A DNA stretch of 64,000 nt from NCBI GenBank assembly GCA_037576215.1, contig JBANDB010000012.1, positions 496,001 to 560,000 on the forward strand, read 5' to 3'. A model generated the notes under the pieces. It was not told the DNA's origin and did no database searches. It saw only the letters and a program-made list of their open reading frames with translations. Each line of letters opens with the position of its first letter. Position 1 is the first letter of the stretch. Positions 33,678 through 45,740 of the stretch are shown one piece after another. This DNA is from Armillaria gallica (lineage: Eukaryota > Basidiomycota > Agaricomycetes > Agaricales > Physalacriaceae). The translations under genes were made by a program, and so were the position numbers.

Positions 33678-36600
33678 TTACTAAAAAGACGTCGTCAGCT
33701 CCACTAGACCATTGATGACAAAAGGTTTACTCACCATGAAATACATGCGCCTTGCCTGAACGTCATGTACGTCATGATACTGCCGTCGGTGCTGATCAAG
33801 CGTCTCTTCTCGGGTTGGCGAGTCCCCAGATGCGACCGACGACGATGCGCCCTGGGGATCATAATGCGTCTTCGCCCGACTGCAAACAATATGGGCATCT
33901 GCCAAATACATGACGTAGGTGTACAGCAGAGGACAGGAAGGATATACAATAGACGGGGGTAGGGATGGACACCGAGCGTGTCGATCTGGCATAAGTGAAA
34001 CAGAGGGTATAAGCTAGGGACTGGATCGCGTCCGCGCTGCAAAGACCGTGAGCTCGAAGCAGTGTGCATCTAAGCGTAAGGTATACCTGAACCCGAATTC
34101 CTATTAGTGCAAAAGGCGATTAGTATCCAGCGCAGACCAAGACGAGCGACAGATTCACATCATGCACAATCTAGGTATAACAAGGCAGTCAGCCAAGTGC
34201 CGAATACAATTGAAAATTAACGAACATTGTAATGCGAGCTCTTGCTGGTCCCGTGAATTCCTCCATGGCTTTGCAAGTAAAAGTCGAACTCGACCGGGTT
34301 GGTAATTGCTTGATCTATAACAGTACCTGGAAGGAGGTTATCGCTTCTCGCATCCTTGTCCCTGTCGTTCTTTGGGAAGAACCTGTTAAAAGGAGCATCG
34401 ATGAGCGATACTAAATAGGAAAGCAAGCTCATAAGCAAACCTCATATGGTGACGCTTCCCGACAACGATGAAGGTTATTTTCGGAGGCGGAGAGATTCCG
34501 GCGTCAACGCATGCAGCTAAAGTTATCAGAGCGAGGATACATAATGAGGATGAGAAAGTGGGTACCTTGAAGCAAGGGGAGTTCTGCCGAGGGACGTAAG
34601 CGAGACCTCTCGAGCGCAGCAGTCAATGGGGTGACGACTTACCCTGGTCCAGAACACGCTTGAATTCTCCCTCAGATACGCCGTCTACAGGGCCGGATCA
34701 GCATTATCAACAGGTAAAACAGTTATTCAAAGACCCACCCCTAAAGAATATTAATCGCTTCGGCAATGTCGAGACTTTCTCCACGTTTTTTCTATGGCTT
34801 ATATACGACCTGAGAAGATCCTGCCACGCCACGAAAAGAGCAATGAGCCACAAGTCAAGCAAGAATAAGAAGCAATCAAACCGCCGCCATCGTGCGCAGA
34901 TCCCCGATCATCTCCTGCCTCCCTAACTGGGGTTTGGTCTTCGATGCGTATTGTGCGCCATTAGAATCAATGTTGGCCACTACCGCAGCGTACGAGGGCG
35001 ATTGACTGCGCGGGGCCGGGTGCATGACGTCTGCGCCTACATCCACCGTGCGTTAGCTTCGCCATAAAGTATGCTGAAACTGGCTTACCCATGACAATCG
35101 TCGGCTGCCTGGGGTCGGAAATTATAGGCGCCGACTTCGGGTCTGGGATAACATTTACACCGCCCAGCTTCGCGTTAATCCTAGAGATTGTTCGCTCAGT
35201 CCCATCATCCGACTATTGAGGGTAAGGTATAAGTTACTTCATTGCGACATTTGCCCAATATTGCGGTCTGGCACGTTTACATTCGCCAACTCGTAGGCAT
35301 TGATTGGCGACACCTCTCTGAAAAAGAAATCAGTGACAAAGAATACCCGTGAACAAATGTTAGACTTTTATATCACCGCAGCTTAAGACGTTTACCCATT
35401 AACAATGAGCCTATGCTTGGAAGTTACGATGTACTTACTGTTTGACTGCTGTATACAGATCCGCGTTGCTCTTATCAGGGAGAATACACACAATGAACGT
35501 TGGCCTCGTTTTACGCCCAGTCGTAGTTTGCGTTAGTGCATCAACGATAGACTGCGAAAACAAATTATAATTTAGCGTTGCGTCGTTGAAGGCCCGATAA
35601 CCATTGGCAAACCTTATCGATATTGTCCTGAGCATTTTTGTAGACAAAAGGTGGGTGGCTCTCTGAAACTTGCATGCCTAGAAGGACCGGTGAGGATTTG
35701 AGGGTTCCGAAGATAGGGGGAATAGCTCACCGACAGCTTCGCAGCCTTGAACCAGAGCGGCTATCATTCTGTTCGCGTCGTCTGGACGGAAGTGGTGCTG
35801 TGGCACGAATATCACCACAATCCAAGACCCGAGAGGCATGGGCTTAGAAAACTTTTTATCAACACTAAGCAGCATCAGAACCAACCGCTCCGACCACTGG
35901 ATCGATACTCACAGGTTCCAAGCTCCATCCCTCGGTCGCTGAATAGATAGTAACTCAACAAAATTTGTGTATCCCTAGAAAATCAAATACTCACAACAAT
36001 TAGTTGCTTGGATCCCGGTCCGTATTTCAGCTCTGGGGCGTTGATCATTCGTGCAGGAATCTCCATGGGCAGAGAACCCGTCTTGATGTCTAGTCCGAAA
36101 TCTCGGACATACCGGGATTGGCCATAAGCCAAAACCTAAGAGAGAGGGAATGAACAAATGGAGCAAATGGAGTCTACCAGAACAAAACTCGGACCTGAAT
36201 GCCAGTTTGAATCGCACTCAGTCGTTGATCGGGCCTTTTCGTCGCGAACTTTACCATGTCCCGTGTAGCATCCGGGTTGAGATCAGCTTGAGAGAGCTGA
36301 CCGGGAACGATGTAACATCGCTCGAGAGGTATGACAGCGCCCTTCGGGGTCTAGGGGAGGATCAACACTTTTCTGATTGAAAGTATCGAACCTACCTGCA
36401 TGCAGATAATGTTGGGATACCGTAACCTCTGGTTCGCCCGCGCGTAGTACTGCGCTACGTTTGTTTGTGCACTACCGGCCGGAGTGAATACCGTGGAGGC
36501 AGCGTCTCGCTCCGTCAGTTTGTGAATGGTAACAAGCTTATTTCCACCAGCCGCCGTCTGGGCTTCAACCTTGACACCAAAAAGGAATGTCTGGAGATCA

Positions 36601-37833
36601 CGGCGCTCCTTCATAGACATCGATTTCGCTCGTAGCCACCTATTCGCATCTTCTCTGCGGCTCCCGGTGATGAACTCGAGACATGTCTCGATCAACGAAC
36701 CGGGTTTGAACATCACTCCAGTAGAGATGTCGATGTTGACGAGTAAATGATTCAAAGTGGGTCGAACAGACTGAAAGTAGCCTTGCCAGGCTTCCAGCCC
36801 TGAATTTGCTAGGGGTGCTTTGATCTTGTCGCTATAGAAGGACCGTACTCGGAACGGATTGTTAAGAGATGGCTCCATGCGGATCACGATGTTCAAAGCC
36901 TGTGGCAATTTCAGGTCGAACCGAGTAGCCCATAAACGACGATGCCTACTGTAAGACCAGTGGAAACGTTTTCGTCCCAGGATTGCTGACCTTCCGTGTA
37001 CCTCCGGAGAACCCTGCGGATCAATCAGCTCGTTATCCCATATCATGAAGATGGTTGAACCTTACTCCATGCTGATCTCCCTCGCCTCCGTAATCTTGAT
37101 CTTAAAATTCGATACTCGACTTCCTTCGGTCCAAGTCACATTGAACTGCGTCCATTGAGATAAATCGAACGAAATGGCAGATCAAGAAACGTACCTGACG
37201 AGATACCTCACCACCAAAATCCAGTTTAAAGCTCGTATACAGATTCTTCTTGCCGTCATAAACGGCTGCCTTGATAAAGACGTCGGGATGCTGGCTTTGC
37301 AGCGCTTCTATCAGCTGCAAGTTGAATGCTGCTCGCAGCGACTTTTCCATAGCTAGAGAAATCAGAGTTCATTTCACGCATTTGACAACTGATCTTGAGG
37401 ATACCAACCAACTACAACCGTGTAAGCCATCGCTCAGCAGAGAGGGAGAAGTCTTACCGTCGTAATGGTATACCGTAATGTCTGGAATTTCCATTTCGCA
37501 TGCATTCACGAGAACGGTGGTTTGCCTGCCCGCACTCCCGAATCCTGGCCGGCGGACACCAACGGCTTGTACTGCGGCTTAAAGAATTGGCGATAAAGTG
37601 TTGAGCGACACGGATAGATTTCCCTTATAAACATTGGAGGACTTACAGGAAACAGAGACGCTGGGACTGGGTTGTTGCCTAACGACACCTCCTCCCCGCC
37701 CGGCCCCTACCCGTCCGCGTCCTCCCCGCCCGGCACTCCGCCCTCGAGGGCCTCCACGCTGCTGCGGAGCGCCTTCCGCAGCAGGATATGGGGACCCTCC
37801 TCGTTGACCACGCGCCATTCGTGGTGGAACCAT
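33678..37833 (-). CDS. ago: Argonaute protein, complete (25 exons, 914 aa)
   Basis: I traced a continuous spliced frame with GT-AG introns. Exons (minus strand): 37647-37833, 37458-37577, 37195-37352, 37066-37145, 36950-37013, 36396-36899, 36195-36350, 35995-36135, 35913-35953, 35731-35864, 35613-35677, 35439-35551, 35238-35315, 35089-35180, 34882-35036, 34739-34820, 34643-34684, 34566-34583, 34441-34516, 34226-34382, 34159-34170, 34087-34100, 33948-34036, 33735-33898, and the stop alone at 33678-33680. Domains: Gly/Arg-rich N-terminus (1-60), N domain, GYFQSVRPT linker (243-251), PAZ, MID (RPTFIVCILPDKSNADLY) and PIWI. The slicer tetrad is present: D647 (GADVMHP), E686 (RQEMI), D724 (RDGVSEG) and H862 (YYAHIV). 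Argonautes bind small RNAs and cleave complementary transcripts. Tiny exons of 12, 14 and 18 nt are unusual but keep phase. No stop or frameshift, so probably functional. Confidence 0.92.
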
Positions 37834-39764
37834 TTGATAGACTCAAAGAATGTAGAGTTGGTAGAGTTGGTGGTGTTGGTAGGTAGGTGTGGGATCCTGC
37901 GTCCAATCAGGCGTCTATGGACAGGTATATGCCAACGACCACGTGTAAAGCTCCCGGATAGAGCCGGCGCTATTGTTCGTTCGTTGCCTGCGAATGAATA
38001 GAATAAGGGTAAGAAGTTGTTGACTAGTTTATCAAGAATACTTGTTTGTATACCTCCGCGCCTTTCAGTGCTGTAACCTTCAATATAGATGGGTCGAGAT
38101 TCATATGCCAAGCTGAATGAGATTAGCGCTCAATATAAACGACCGAGGTGGGTACTCACGAGACTAACATCACCACGTCAACGACGCAGCCAACGAGTCT
38201 GGATTGAACAATAAGCGCTAAATATCTGTGTAATTCTCGCCAGATTGTCACGATAAGGCAAAATCATACCTTACTTGGGAAAGTGGGGTTTGTGCACCTA
38301 CAAAAATGAGGCTGTCTCACAGCCTCGCGTGATATCAGGACGGAGAAAGCATGAATGAAGCTACCCGTATAGAAGAAAGGGCCCCATCGTCTGCTATTAT
38401 CATCCCATGGGCATCACGTCTATGATTAGATGCAGCAGTCCTAAATCTATCGTCCCGAGGGGATCGGAAACGTCGTATCTGCGGACACCAGGTCCCTGGT
38501 AGCGGAGCACGGGAGGCAGTTTGATGGACCATCAAGTCGACCCTCGAATTCAATTAAGAGCGCAAGCGCTGGGAGCAACGTGAAGATGCCTTTCACAGAA
38601 TCATTTGGGAGGAAGCAAAGGAACAAAGCTAGAATCAGGAAGACGATAATAAGCGCGATCCAGTCGGGCCAGCCTGAATGATTTTACCCTAGTTACGCGG
38701 AGAATAGATCAGTGATACTGATAGGAGACAAAATAGTAATCTCCGCGTCCGTGACTCGTCGTAGGGCGAATACAAAGATCGGACATCGCCGAGCCGAGGG
38801 TCCATCCCGCCCAGGCCGCTTTTTCGGTCTGTCAGGCTTCAGCACACAGCACACAGACAAGTAAATGTTACAGTCAAGATGATGCACATTCCCATATTCC
38901 TGTTATATGACCCAACTCCAACTGGCGGTTATCAAGGGCTCGTTATCTCGAAGGACCTAGCATCAAACTGCTGGCCAGGTTGATTCTTCTATTGTATCTT
39001 TGACTCCCAAAAAGTCATTGTCCAAGGAGAAGTTGTTAAATAGCATGAGAAGAAGAAGCATGAGAGGAGTGGGAGGGTCGCTAAGACATAGAGGCAGAAA
39101 GCAAGCTCGCTGGAAAACAACCCATCCAAACAAACGCGTCGCGAGATGTCGCACAGCCACAGTCACAGCCACTTCGTCTTTTAGGCTCCACGCCTCCACG
39201 ATAAGGCTTTTAAGTAGACATCTACTGCTTTATACAGCGTTGAACTCGGAAAGCAACTCTACATGTCATAATTCAAGCGACGTTATGTTTCTCAATGACC
39301 ATGTCTCTACTTGAGTCGTGAACCCATTGAACAGGCAGCCGAAATTGCACTCCGGATCCGACATAGGCTACGCCTCTTTTCCGTGCCCGTGAGCACTACA
39401 ATTATGAGCTCCTGCAGGGTCGGACCCCAGATCTCATTGGAAAGTATTAGAACTCTAAACAAACATCGTATAGAAATAGTTTTCATATGAACCCCAAAAT
39501 TGACTGAGTGAGCACCAGGATGTATTCGTAATGTATTAGGGAGTTAAGAATAAAAACGAGTTGGTCTGATATCAGTCCGATAAACTCGATGTCTGGAAAA
39601 GGAAAGGATGAGGGCAACAGCTTCTGCCGCTACTGGATTACCATATTCTATAAATATACCTCCCTCCCATAGGTCACAATTGATGAGCACTTCCGAGAGT
39701 TTTCCCTGATGCAGCCAGGCATTCTCGGAATCTCTTTTGAACGACACGTCCACCATTCCTCACC
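37834..39764. other. Argonaute upstream region and intergenic DNA
   Basis: This contains the presumed Argonaute promoter. A minus-strand frame at 37707-38111 overlaps exon 1 in another frame and is not needed. I recognise no other gene. Similarity to the upstream flank of the 29.9-kb gene begins near 39700. Confidence 0.45.
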
Positions 39765-39821
39765 ATGGTCGGTCGATTTCCTGGCCTCGTTGCGCTCCAC
39801 GATGTTTAATCAATTCTCTAG

Positions 39822-40499
39822 GGCGAAGGGCTCTCCAAATTTCTCGTTTACAAGCCCAGCGGCGGTGACGCCTTGGTCAAGTCAGGTCAATCGACTATCT
39901 ATTATTATCAGGGCGATGAGGCCTTCTACGCCTCCATCGACACGTACCTCGTTGACACTACATGGGTGTTGAGGATGTCTTGGGAGAACAACACCGACGC
40001 AACGCAGACATACTCCCTCCAGTATACCACCGGGCTCAAAGTCACCAGGGGCGACGAAGTGACCAGCTCTGTCGGGATCAAACTCAAATTCGACGGCCTG
40101 TCGATAAACATGAATAGACAGGTTAAGACATTCTCGACGTACGAGACGACACAGATTGAGACCAAGACGATCACGCTGAGCATCCCTCCCAAGTCCACAT
40201 TGTTCTTCTACCAGAAGAAGTATCGGTTCAGAGACACCATGTTCTTCATCTTGGATGCGTGGAACGAGGAATGGAACGTTGGGTCCCCGAGTGGGTATGG
40301 GCTCACGACGAAGGAATGTGAAGTCGAGATTATGAGCGAGGAATATCTGACTACGGGTGTGGCGTTGTGGGATTTTGCCGAGGGCACGATGGATGTGAAG
40401 AGAGTCTCGAGGGTAGATAGTGAGGATCTAAGGAGGACGAGGAAGCGTGAGAATCTTACCGCGAGAGCAAAAAGGGAACTTTCCAAGATGGGTGTATAA
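39822..40499 (+). CDS. Putative aerolysin/MTX2-type beta-rich protein, copy 2
   Basis: Paralogue of 29926-30603 with the same length and no internal indel; differences are scattered substitutions (for example VLRMSWEN against VSRMSWEN). Same features: TYSLQYTTGLKVTRGDEVTS, IPPKSTLFFYQKKYRF and a basic C-terminus. TAG lies at 39819-39821, the same position as in copy 1, and here an in-frame TAA at 39807 precedes it. A shared CTCTAG at this point favours an intron acceptor with an unidentified upstream exon, but a shared inherited stop is possible. The 3' flank, including the putative 3'-UTR intron, is also duplicated. Both copies point the same way, flanking the Argonaute gene. Confidence 0.5.
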   Translation, partial: GEGLSKFLVYKPSGGDALVKSGQSTIYYYQGDEAFYASIDTYLVDTTWVLRMSWENNTDATQTYSLQYTTGLKVTRGDEVTSSVGIKLKFDGLSINMNRQVKTFSTYETTQIETKTITLSIPPKSTLFFYQKKYRFRDTMFFILDAWNEEWNVGSPSGYGLTTKECEVEIMSEEYLTTGVALWDFAEGTMDVKRVSRVDSEDLRRTRKRENLTARAKRELSKMGV

Positions 40500-41640
40500 A
40501 GGTAAACTTTTTGAATATTCCATATGTGATTACTATAGCTGATGCATTTCCACAGAGGAGTCGGCGATTATCAACTCGTTGTCATTTGTCCGTACTTTTC
40601 TATTCTGTTGTTGCAATTCACGGTATTCATTTTTTGCGTTTGACTTCCTTCGTTAACATAACCAAGCAAAAACCATATTAAATGATATGATACCTTTCGT
40701 TTATAACGCTGTTCCCGCCACCTGGGCCTATTGGCTTAGAGTGGATGGTTGCAAACAAGCACGTCGCATGATCCGAGTCCACTGGAGCCTCCATCCCTAC
40801 TAGCTTCGACCTCAAAGATACCGTCGAAAAAGGACAAGCAGAAATTCTGTGTGTGGAAGAGACCGGGAATGTAGCGTGCTAGACTCCACGTTCTGTATGT
40901 GTCCTCAGGGAGCAAAGCAAATCCTTTCTTCTTCTGGAAGACGCGAGAGGATGATAGGCTATTGCGGCGTAGTCACATCCAAGCCATGAGATTCATCGCT
41001 GGCGAGTATGAGTGACGGACCTTTTCCCCGTACTGGAACGAATAAACGTGGGTGAGGGACAGAACGATACGAAATGGAGCTGGACGCCGCACACAATAGG
41101 TGGAATCACAGACCTCCCAACATGGAGTGCCGGGGCGAATGGATCCGATTGCTAACGGTTAGTACTCACATTTTCTGTCGGCTCACGTAAATTATAACGC
41201 CAACCAAATGCTTAGTCCGGCAGAGAGTACCAGTATAAATAACGTCTTGTCTGTGGATTATAAAAAAGGGATCTAGATGTTGGGGAATTGGCCACAACCG
41301 GGATCGAACGAGGGTGAGCCATGAGTCATTTCGTTCGGGCATGCACCCGACGATGTTAAGCGCAAATTATTTGTACGCAAAACAGCCGGAATGGATCCAA
41401 GGTCTACTTACTCTGGCTCGTCGAATATCTATATCAGCCTCGATGCTCAAGGGAAAAAGAAAAACATTAACGGGAGCGTGCGACAACTCTGCTTCTGGGC
41501 ACATGCAAAGCACTGGTAGGCAGGTTAATCACATATCGAGCACGTTGAGACAAAACCGGTGTACTACTGACCTGATCATCTCCTTTTCATGTTGGGCTGG
41601 GGAGTAGTGCGAGCGTTCGAACTATACACGCAAGACAAAG
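40500..41640. other. 3' flank of copy 2, then intergenic with a tRNA-like box
   Basis: Duplicated flank continues to about 40735. On the minus strand at 41285-41325, CTCGTTCGATCCCGG resembles a B-box and T-arm; no full tRNA is visible. No gene recognised. Confidence 0.4.
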
Positions 41641-42080
41641 ACGTCAACAGCTCTTATTGATATGCAGACATGCGGAAACTCTCTTTGATACCAGGTCCCA
41701 TCTTGATACATAGCGGGGACGTCCGAAGTGGTACGTGCATGCCAGTGATGTATAACAAAGTCTCTAAGTTTGACAGGATAGTGCTGCGAGCGCTGTGACT
41801 GAACAGTGAAGAGGTGTTGGAGACTTGTTCAGAAGTTGCCGCTGGTGATCTTTGAGACCATAATATCATGGTGAATCAAGGTCATATTACTGGGATCGTG
41901 GATTGGGAATGGGCCGGGTGGCTGCCCGAGTATTTGGAGTATACTTCAATCCTTCGGTGGACTGGTATACAGATGCCTTGGGCCATACGACTGGCTACGC
42001 TACCCGGATACAAATATTCCGAGGAGATGGAATATGACCTGGCCTTGATAGCACTTTCAGACAGCACATTTCTGATGTGA
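41641..42080 (+). pseudogene. Aminoglycoside-phosphotransferase-like kinase, 3' fragment
   Basis: The frame reads GDL, stop, DHNIMVNQGHITGIVDWEWA, GWLPEYLEYT, matching the APH family catalytic region (HGDLxPxNIMV and the IIDWExAG metal-binding Asp). The TGA near 41852 sits between GDL and DHN, and the expected His before GDL is Ala. The sequence before it (ILRAL, stop) is also broken, and the N-lobe is missing. These enzymes phosphorylate small molecules; this copy is unlikely to work. Confidence 0.6.
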
Positions 42081-42985
42081 TGACGATACTGTTGTCTTGG
42101 CCCATCGATCAGCTTATCACATGCGACGCATCTCGTTATTTTGCAACATTTTTATCGCGCGTATCTTTGTTGATAATCGGCATTCATCGATCAAATCGTG
42201 TTCTGAACGTGTTTCACGATCTCCTCGTTCAAATGTTAGGCTGGCAACGTGTGTAACATTTAGTCCTTTCTCAGGCTGCAATATATTGTATCGTCCGAAG
42301 CGTATTTGCTCACGGGTAGTGTCATACCTAGCATGAGTAGTACTCAACTCGGATTTAGAGTGCGACCAACTCCTCGGTCTTTCGGAACGGAGCGCCGATG
42401 GGAAGTCCACTATATTACAATTTGAATCTCTTATTTAGAGGTCCGACATGCTCTCTACGTGTGCGCCCACAAGGCTATATTCGAATTCTCCTTCTTATTT
42501 ATCTTTAATCTCAACGTTTGGCACTAAAAACCAGCCTCAATGCATAGGACGCTGTAATTCTTGTGTCTGTACCTTAGGCGAGGATTATGGACTTGCGTTC
42601 TCTGTCAGTCCTTTTTCCTCGTCACTAGCAGAACCCGGTATCTACAGCTGTGACTTTGTGTGTTCTTGCCAGTCTGATGTATCACTATTGGGATGTCTAA
42701 ATCGTTGTATGACTGGGAATCTGGTCCAGGCTTTATTAAAATACAGATACATATCACCATGCCCATTACACGGTTCGGCACTACATTGGACGCCTTCCGG
42801 TTTACTGGTGGTATAATGCATCCGTACCCGTTCCTCAGCGCTTAAACTAGTTTATCAAGTCGATGAAAGAGGGGAATACTTCAGGTCTCCTCATCATTCT
42901 CTCGAATTATTCCTTCGGTTCGTACCAATTTCACCCCCACATCCAAAATACTCAATTTTCTGTTTCACACAGGCATACATAGATC
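42081..42985. other. Intergenic, nothing recognised
   Basis: A 122-codon frame at 42448 is Cys/Ser-rich and has no family signature. Probably upstream sequence of the next gene. Confidence 0.4.
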
Positions 42986-43480
42986 ATGCCTCTAGAAATT
43001 GGAGGATTGTACATCATGCTCTTCGCACGCTATCAACCTGGAAGTTATCACTGGGGACTTTACCACCACTGGGAGGCACCGGTAAATCCAACTTCCGCAG
43101 GAAAAGGCACCAAATATCACGCCGTACTCGTGGCAGCCAATTGGGGTAGTTGGCAAGTGGACATAGGAGAGACAGGTCGCGCATTAGAGTCCACTTTGCT
43201 TGTTGGCGTAATCAAGATGGGGTACGTTGATCTGGCCCATCGACGAACACTGGAAGCGACTCTTGGCAAGGTTACTTGTACTTCGCCCTCTCCAGATATT
43301 CCATTCACTTGTCGAATTTGGGTGCTGAAGGCTGTTAATCACCTGATGGACATCGGTACCGTTCGCTGCGACAGCGTGAAGGCACTAGAGATTGAGGCTA
43401 TAGCTTTCGGAAACCAACAGGCTTCCACTCAGGGAGTTCAACCCCGTCCTATCATACAGTCTACTGTATGTAAATTCTGA
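42986..43480 (+). CDS. Conserved hypothetical protein, small Agaricomycete family
   Basis: A 164-codon single-exon frame. The pattern YIMLFARYQPGSYHWGLYHH, then GTKYHAVL, WQVDIGETG, LLVGVIKMG, FTCRIWVLKAVNHL and LEIEAIAFGN resembles short proteins repeated in many mushroom genomes (a FHWGLY...GTKYHV...C(R)xWV layout). Function is unknown; no signal peptide or transmembrane segment. The conserved HWGLY and CRIW motifs resemble PPPDE/permuted-protease-like small folds only loosely, so I assign none. The frame is intact and preceded by a plausible start. Confidence 0.6.
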   Translation: MPLEIGGLYIMLFARYQPGSYHWGLYHHWEAPVNPTSAGKGTKYHAVLVAANWGSWQVDIGETGRALESTLLVGVIKMGYVDLAHRRTLEATLGKVTCTSPSPDIPFTCRIWVLKAVNHLMDIGTVRCDSVKALEIEAIAFGNQQASTQGVQPRPIIQSTVCKF

Positions 43481-45740
43481 CGCCTTGGGCTCCCTCTTTC
43501 CTGGTGAGAGTGCCACATCACTCTTGAAACCCAGGCCCGCTTCCTAATGCCATGATTTACAGTGTAATTACTCCACTTATTCTGGCTTAGATAACGAGCG
43601 CACCTCTTTTTGAATTTCATGAATTCTACCTGTCTTCTTTTGCTGTTTGTAACATGCGACTGAATACATGATATGTTTTCTATATGTCGTGCTGCACAAG
43701 TACTGCAGGGACAGGAAGCATAAACCAAACCTGAAACATAGACAGCGGGTTCTTCATCGTAAGCCCATCATCCCAAAATGGAGATGCCAGGTGTAACCCG
43801 AGCGCTCTCGCTAGTTTCAACCTGTATCGCTGGGGCAAACACCGGTCGGGCGGGAGATTGTCACAGCATTCAGCACTGAGCTCGAATGCAAGATGCAGGA
43901 ACAACAGTGTCTGTCCGTTGTGTTCGTTCATGAATCGCGCTGGGTCTCGACTCTACAGCGACCGGGACAGGCTCAAGACCGGCTTCCCTACGACTCGACG
44001 AGGTGGCGCACCATGGTGAAAGAAACGAGATCATCCGCCGAGGGGAGCGTCTTGTAGGAAATTTATCCAACTCTAAACTGAGGGAATGTTTGCATCTATC
44101 CGTCTACGCATTCCGAGTCCTGTGTATACAGGTCTCGGTCTTAATGCAGTCCTGAGGGTTTGGGTGGCGGTGCATTTTCATTACCCGATGTTTCTCCGTT
44201 TCGGCCTATCCGTGTAGCGACGCGTTCCGCGTCGGTCCCCGATTCTTTCCTTTATTCTTAATAATCCATCAAAAATCGGACTACACCTGACTCACTATTT
44301 TTATTCAACACATACTCGGAAAATATAACTAAGGGATAGAAAATATTACAATTGTTAATTATATTCACACCATCTATCATAAAAACAGAACAAAATTCCA
44401 GAAATGGAGAAATGATCTATGGGAAATTGTAACCATATTGTGGACAAATGAACAAAGCTTCTAAAACATCAATGAGCAGCAAATTGAAATCAGAATCGGA
44501 GGGTAATATTTAGACATCCATAGCAATCGAAGCGAAAGTCTCCTTCAGGTAGGACCTGAAATCTGCAGCGAAGGCTTTGTCATCGATGCAACTCTAGGCA
44601 TATGGATGTTTCTTTTTGATAGAGACCAGTAGCGGGACAAGGATGGAGGCAAGACAAAGAATTCTGGTAGAGATTTCATATTATCATGAGTCAACATCAA
44701 ATATTTACGATCACAGCTGTTCTTAGTTGTTTTAGAGTATGAATGCAGGGAAGGTGAAGGAGCCAACATAGATAGTCAGGAAGAGACAGAAACACCCTAG
44801 AACTAGCTGTCAAACATCTACTTGATTATGAAACTTGTAAATGGCTTCATATAGCATGTGATATTATCTTCTGTGAGACTCTCCCAGTCCAACTACCACA
44901 TGAACTGGGTGTGCCAATGTTCTAAAGGTTGCAATGTCCTGACTCCTGTTTAGAATGCAACACACGACGTCATATTCAGTGCCACACAGTTTCATACCCA
45001 AGTTACATATGAATACTACAAAGCAACAGTTCCTAACCCAGTAATCATGAAATATATGGAACAAAAACTGAGGAAAAACTGCTTACCGCACCAACAATCC
45101 ATTCTACGACCATGGGTAAGCACTTCCAAACAGACAGAATTTCACATGCTCCACATCAATAATTCCAAGTCCTATGAATATAGGAAACTCGGTTATTATG
45201 CAGGTGCTAAACTCTGGGAAAATCCTATTCATGGAATCAATTGATGGTGGCTTTTACCGTCTCACTATGTCATTTCTCCTGACTTGCTTGCATGGCAGTT
45301 TTTCTATTGGTCGGTCTGTAAATACAGCCAGCTCATGCACGTGATGCCTTGCGACGCTTGTGGCATTCAAATCCCTGGCTGAGTTCTAAACTTTGTATGC
45401 CACGTCAGGATCGCATTTCTCTTCATCATCACTTTCCCCCTTCAGCCTGAAAAAAAAGAGACAACATCCTCTGATACTGTTGTTGCCTATATGGCTGCTG
45501 TCTCCTTCCTGTACTATGCCATGCCATATGCGCAGTGGTGGCCAGATGTACGAGAGGCATTTCTGCTTTACCTTTTTATATGTGTACATCGTCTCAGACT
45601 GATTTATTCTCAATTACTTATCTCTTGTGCTTGCAGTTCATTGTCTTCACACCTCATTCTGCATTATTGCACCTGTTTACTTCGGTGTGTGGTTAAGATT
45701 GTAGCCTGGGTGTTGTTAACTTGGGTATGTATAGCTTCCA
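43481..45740. other. Intergenic; composition shifts to AT-rich near 44.27 kb
   Basis: Host-like sequence up to about 44270, then abruptly AT-rich. A minus-strand frame at 43680-43931 (FELSAECCDNLPPDRCLPQR) looks weakly protein-like. The 5' boundary of the outer Helitron should lie in the AT-rich part, but I cannot place it. Confidence 0.4.

Noticed and set aside
37707..38111. 134-codon minus-strand ORF at the Argonaute 5' end
   Set aside because: It overlaps exon 1 in another frame; the Gly/Arg-rich frame starting at 37833 splices correctly into the N domain.
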